From positions 1-59,308 of IMG/VR virus record IMGVR_UViG_3300020472_000025: a stretch of DNA of 59,308 bases; one strand, 5' to 3'. Origin of the DNA: a virus. Each line of letters opens with the position of its first letter. Positions within the stretch are counted from its first letter, which is position 1. Shown here piece by piece: positions 59,008 through 59,308 of the stretch. A program made the translations under genes and the position numbers. The notes beneath the pieces were generated by a model. That model worked only from the letters and a program-made list of their open reading frames with translations. It did not search any database and had not been told where the DNA came from.

Positions 59008-59308
59008 TTAACGAAGACGCACCAACAATGAGCGCAGGTACAGGAGGATTCAGTGGATCTTCTAATGCCAGTGGTCCTGTGGCGGGTTTTGATCCTATGT
59101 TAGGTTCCAATAAGGAAAAGAAACCTAAACTGCAAAGAAGGAAACCGAAGAAGCGTAAGTATACAGTAAAGGAAGACGTTTATAGTAAAGAGAAAGACCA
59201 AAGTAAAAGTCATTACTTACCATATCTAATATGTTATGATGATGCACAGGAGTATGTGCTCTATGGTAAGTCAGAAGCAGAAATTAAAGTACAGTTGAGA
59301 AAGATATA
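59004..59308 (+). CDS. Partial ORF carrying a copy of the gp23 maturation-site segment
   Basis: GTG 59004, open to the window edge (101 codons seen). Residues 1-33 copy gp23 residues 49-81 with 27 of 33 identical, starting V-I-N-E|D-A-P-T-M-S-A-G in place of V-L-N-E|A-A-P-T-M-S-A-G. The capsid-matching part ends at FDPML. The rest is unrelated: a Lys/Arg stretch (KPKLQRRKPKKRK) and a small domain (SHYLPYLICYDDAQEYVLYG). It may be a minor head protein cut by gp21 or bound where mature gp23 N-termini bind. The C-terminus is missing. Confidence 0.65.
   Translation, partial: MINEDAPTMSAGTGGFSGSSNASGPVAGFDPMLGSNKEKKPKLQRRKPKKRKYTVKEDVYSKEKDQSKSHYLPYLICYDDAQEYVLYGKSEAEIKVQLRKI

Overview
This window is part of the genome of a T4-like myovirus that infects marine picocyanobacteria, i.e. 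a cyanophage. Three things show this. The T4 core modules occur in cyanomyovirus order. There is a set of cyanobacterial host-like genes: plant-type ferredoxin petF, plastocyanin petE, phycocyanobilin reductase pcyA, pyrE, a MazG-like gene, a cobS/MoxR-type ATPase and hsp20. Promoters combine sigma70-like TGCTATAnT boxes with T4-type late boxes (TATAAATA). A host that makes phycobilins (Synechococcus-like) is favoured by pcyA, but this is inference. Almost everything is on the + strand, densely packed, with ATGA, TAATG and GTGA stop/start overlaps. The exceptions are pcyA and a cluster of secreted-protein genes at 41.1-43.0 kb.

Layout. 0-3.8 kb: end of a repeat-rich fibre-like protein, neck gp13 and gp14, sheath terminator gp15, small terminase gp16. 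3.8-9.1 kb: accessory island with a very basic Lys-rich protein, petF, petE, pcyA (minus strand), an SNase-like nuclease and a membrane protein/lipoprotein pair. 9.1-20.3 kb: large terminase gp17, pyrE, sheath gp18, tube gp19, portal gp20, gp67-like, protease gp21, scaffold gp22, major capsid gp23, terminator. 20.4-28.3 kb: small membrane genes, a tail-tube-like gene in the gp3 position, uvsY, uvsW, an Sm-like gene, late sigma gp55, gp47, gp46. 28.4-38.3 kb: VWA/HEVGH protein and MoxR/CobS ATPase, then clamp gp45, a DNA methyltransferase, clamp loader gp44, a 2OG oxygenase, Dam, gp62, RegA and a carbamoyltransferase. 38.3-44.1 kb: membrane/virion genes, a class-II aaRS-like gene with a tRNA directly downstream, three divergent secreted-protein genes, hsp20. 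44.1-51.4 kb: second Sm-like protein, DNA polymerase gp43, UvsX, second 2OG oxygenase, helicase gp41, MazG-like. 51.4-59.3 kb: a structured non-coding transcription unit, then a nuclease-like protein, a ligase-like nucleotidyltransferase, an HxGH nucleotidylyltransferase, basic proteins, an Ig-like virion protein, and a truncated ORF copying the processed N-terminus of the capsid protein.

How the genes work together. gp45/44/62, gp43, gp41 and UvsX/UvsY/UvsW with gp46/47 form the replication-recombination machinery. gp55 would redirect host RNA polymerase to the TATAAATA late boxes seen before gp18, gp20, gp22, the Ig-like gene and others. petE, petF and pcyA would alter host electron transfer and bilin synthesis, with ferredoxin as the donor PcyA needs. 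The items most worth a second look are the tRNA (Asn anticodon on a long-variable-arm body) beside an aaRS-like gene, the structured RNA at 51.44-51.69 kb, the capsid-tag mimic at the right end, and the possibly packaged enzyme block at 51.7-57.3 kb.
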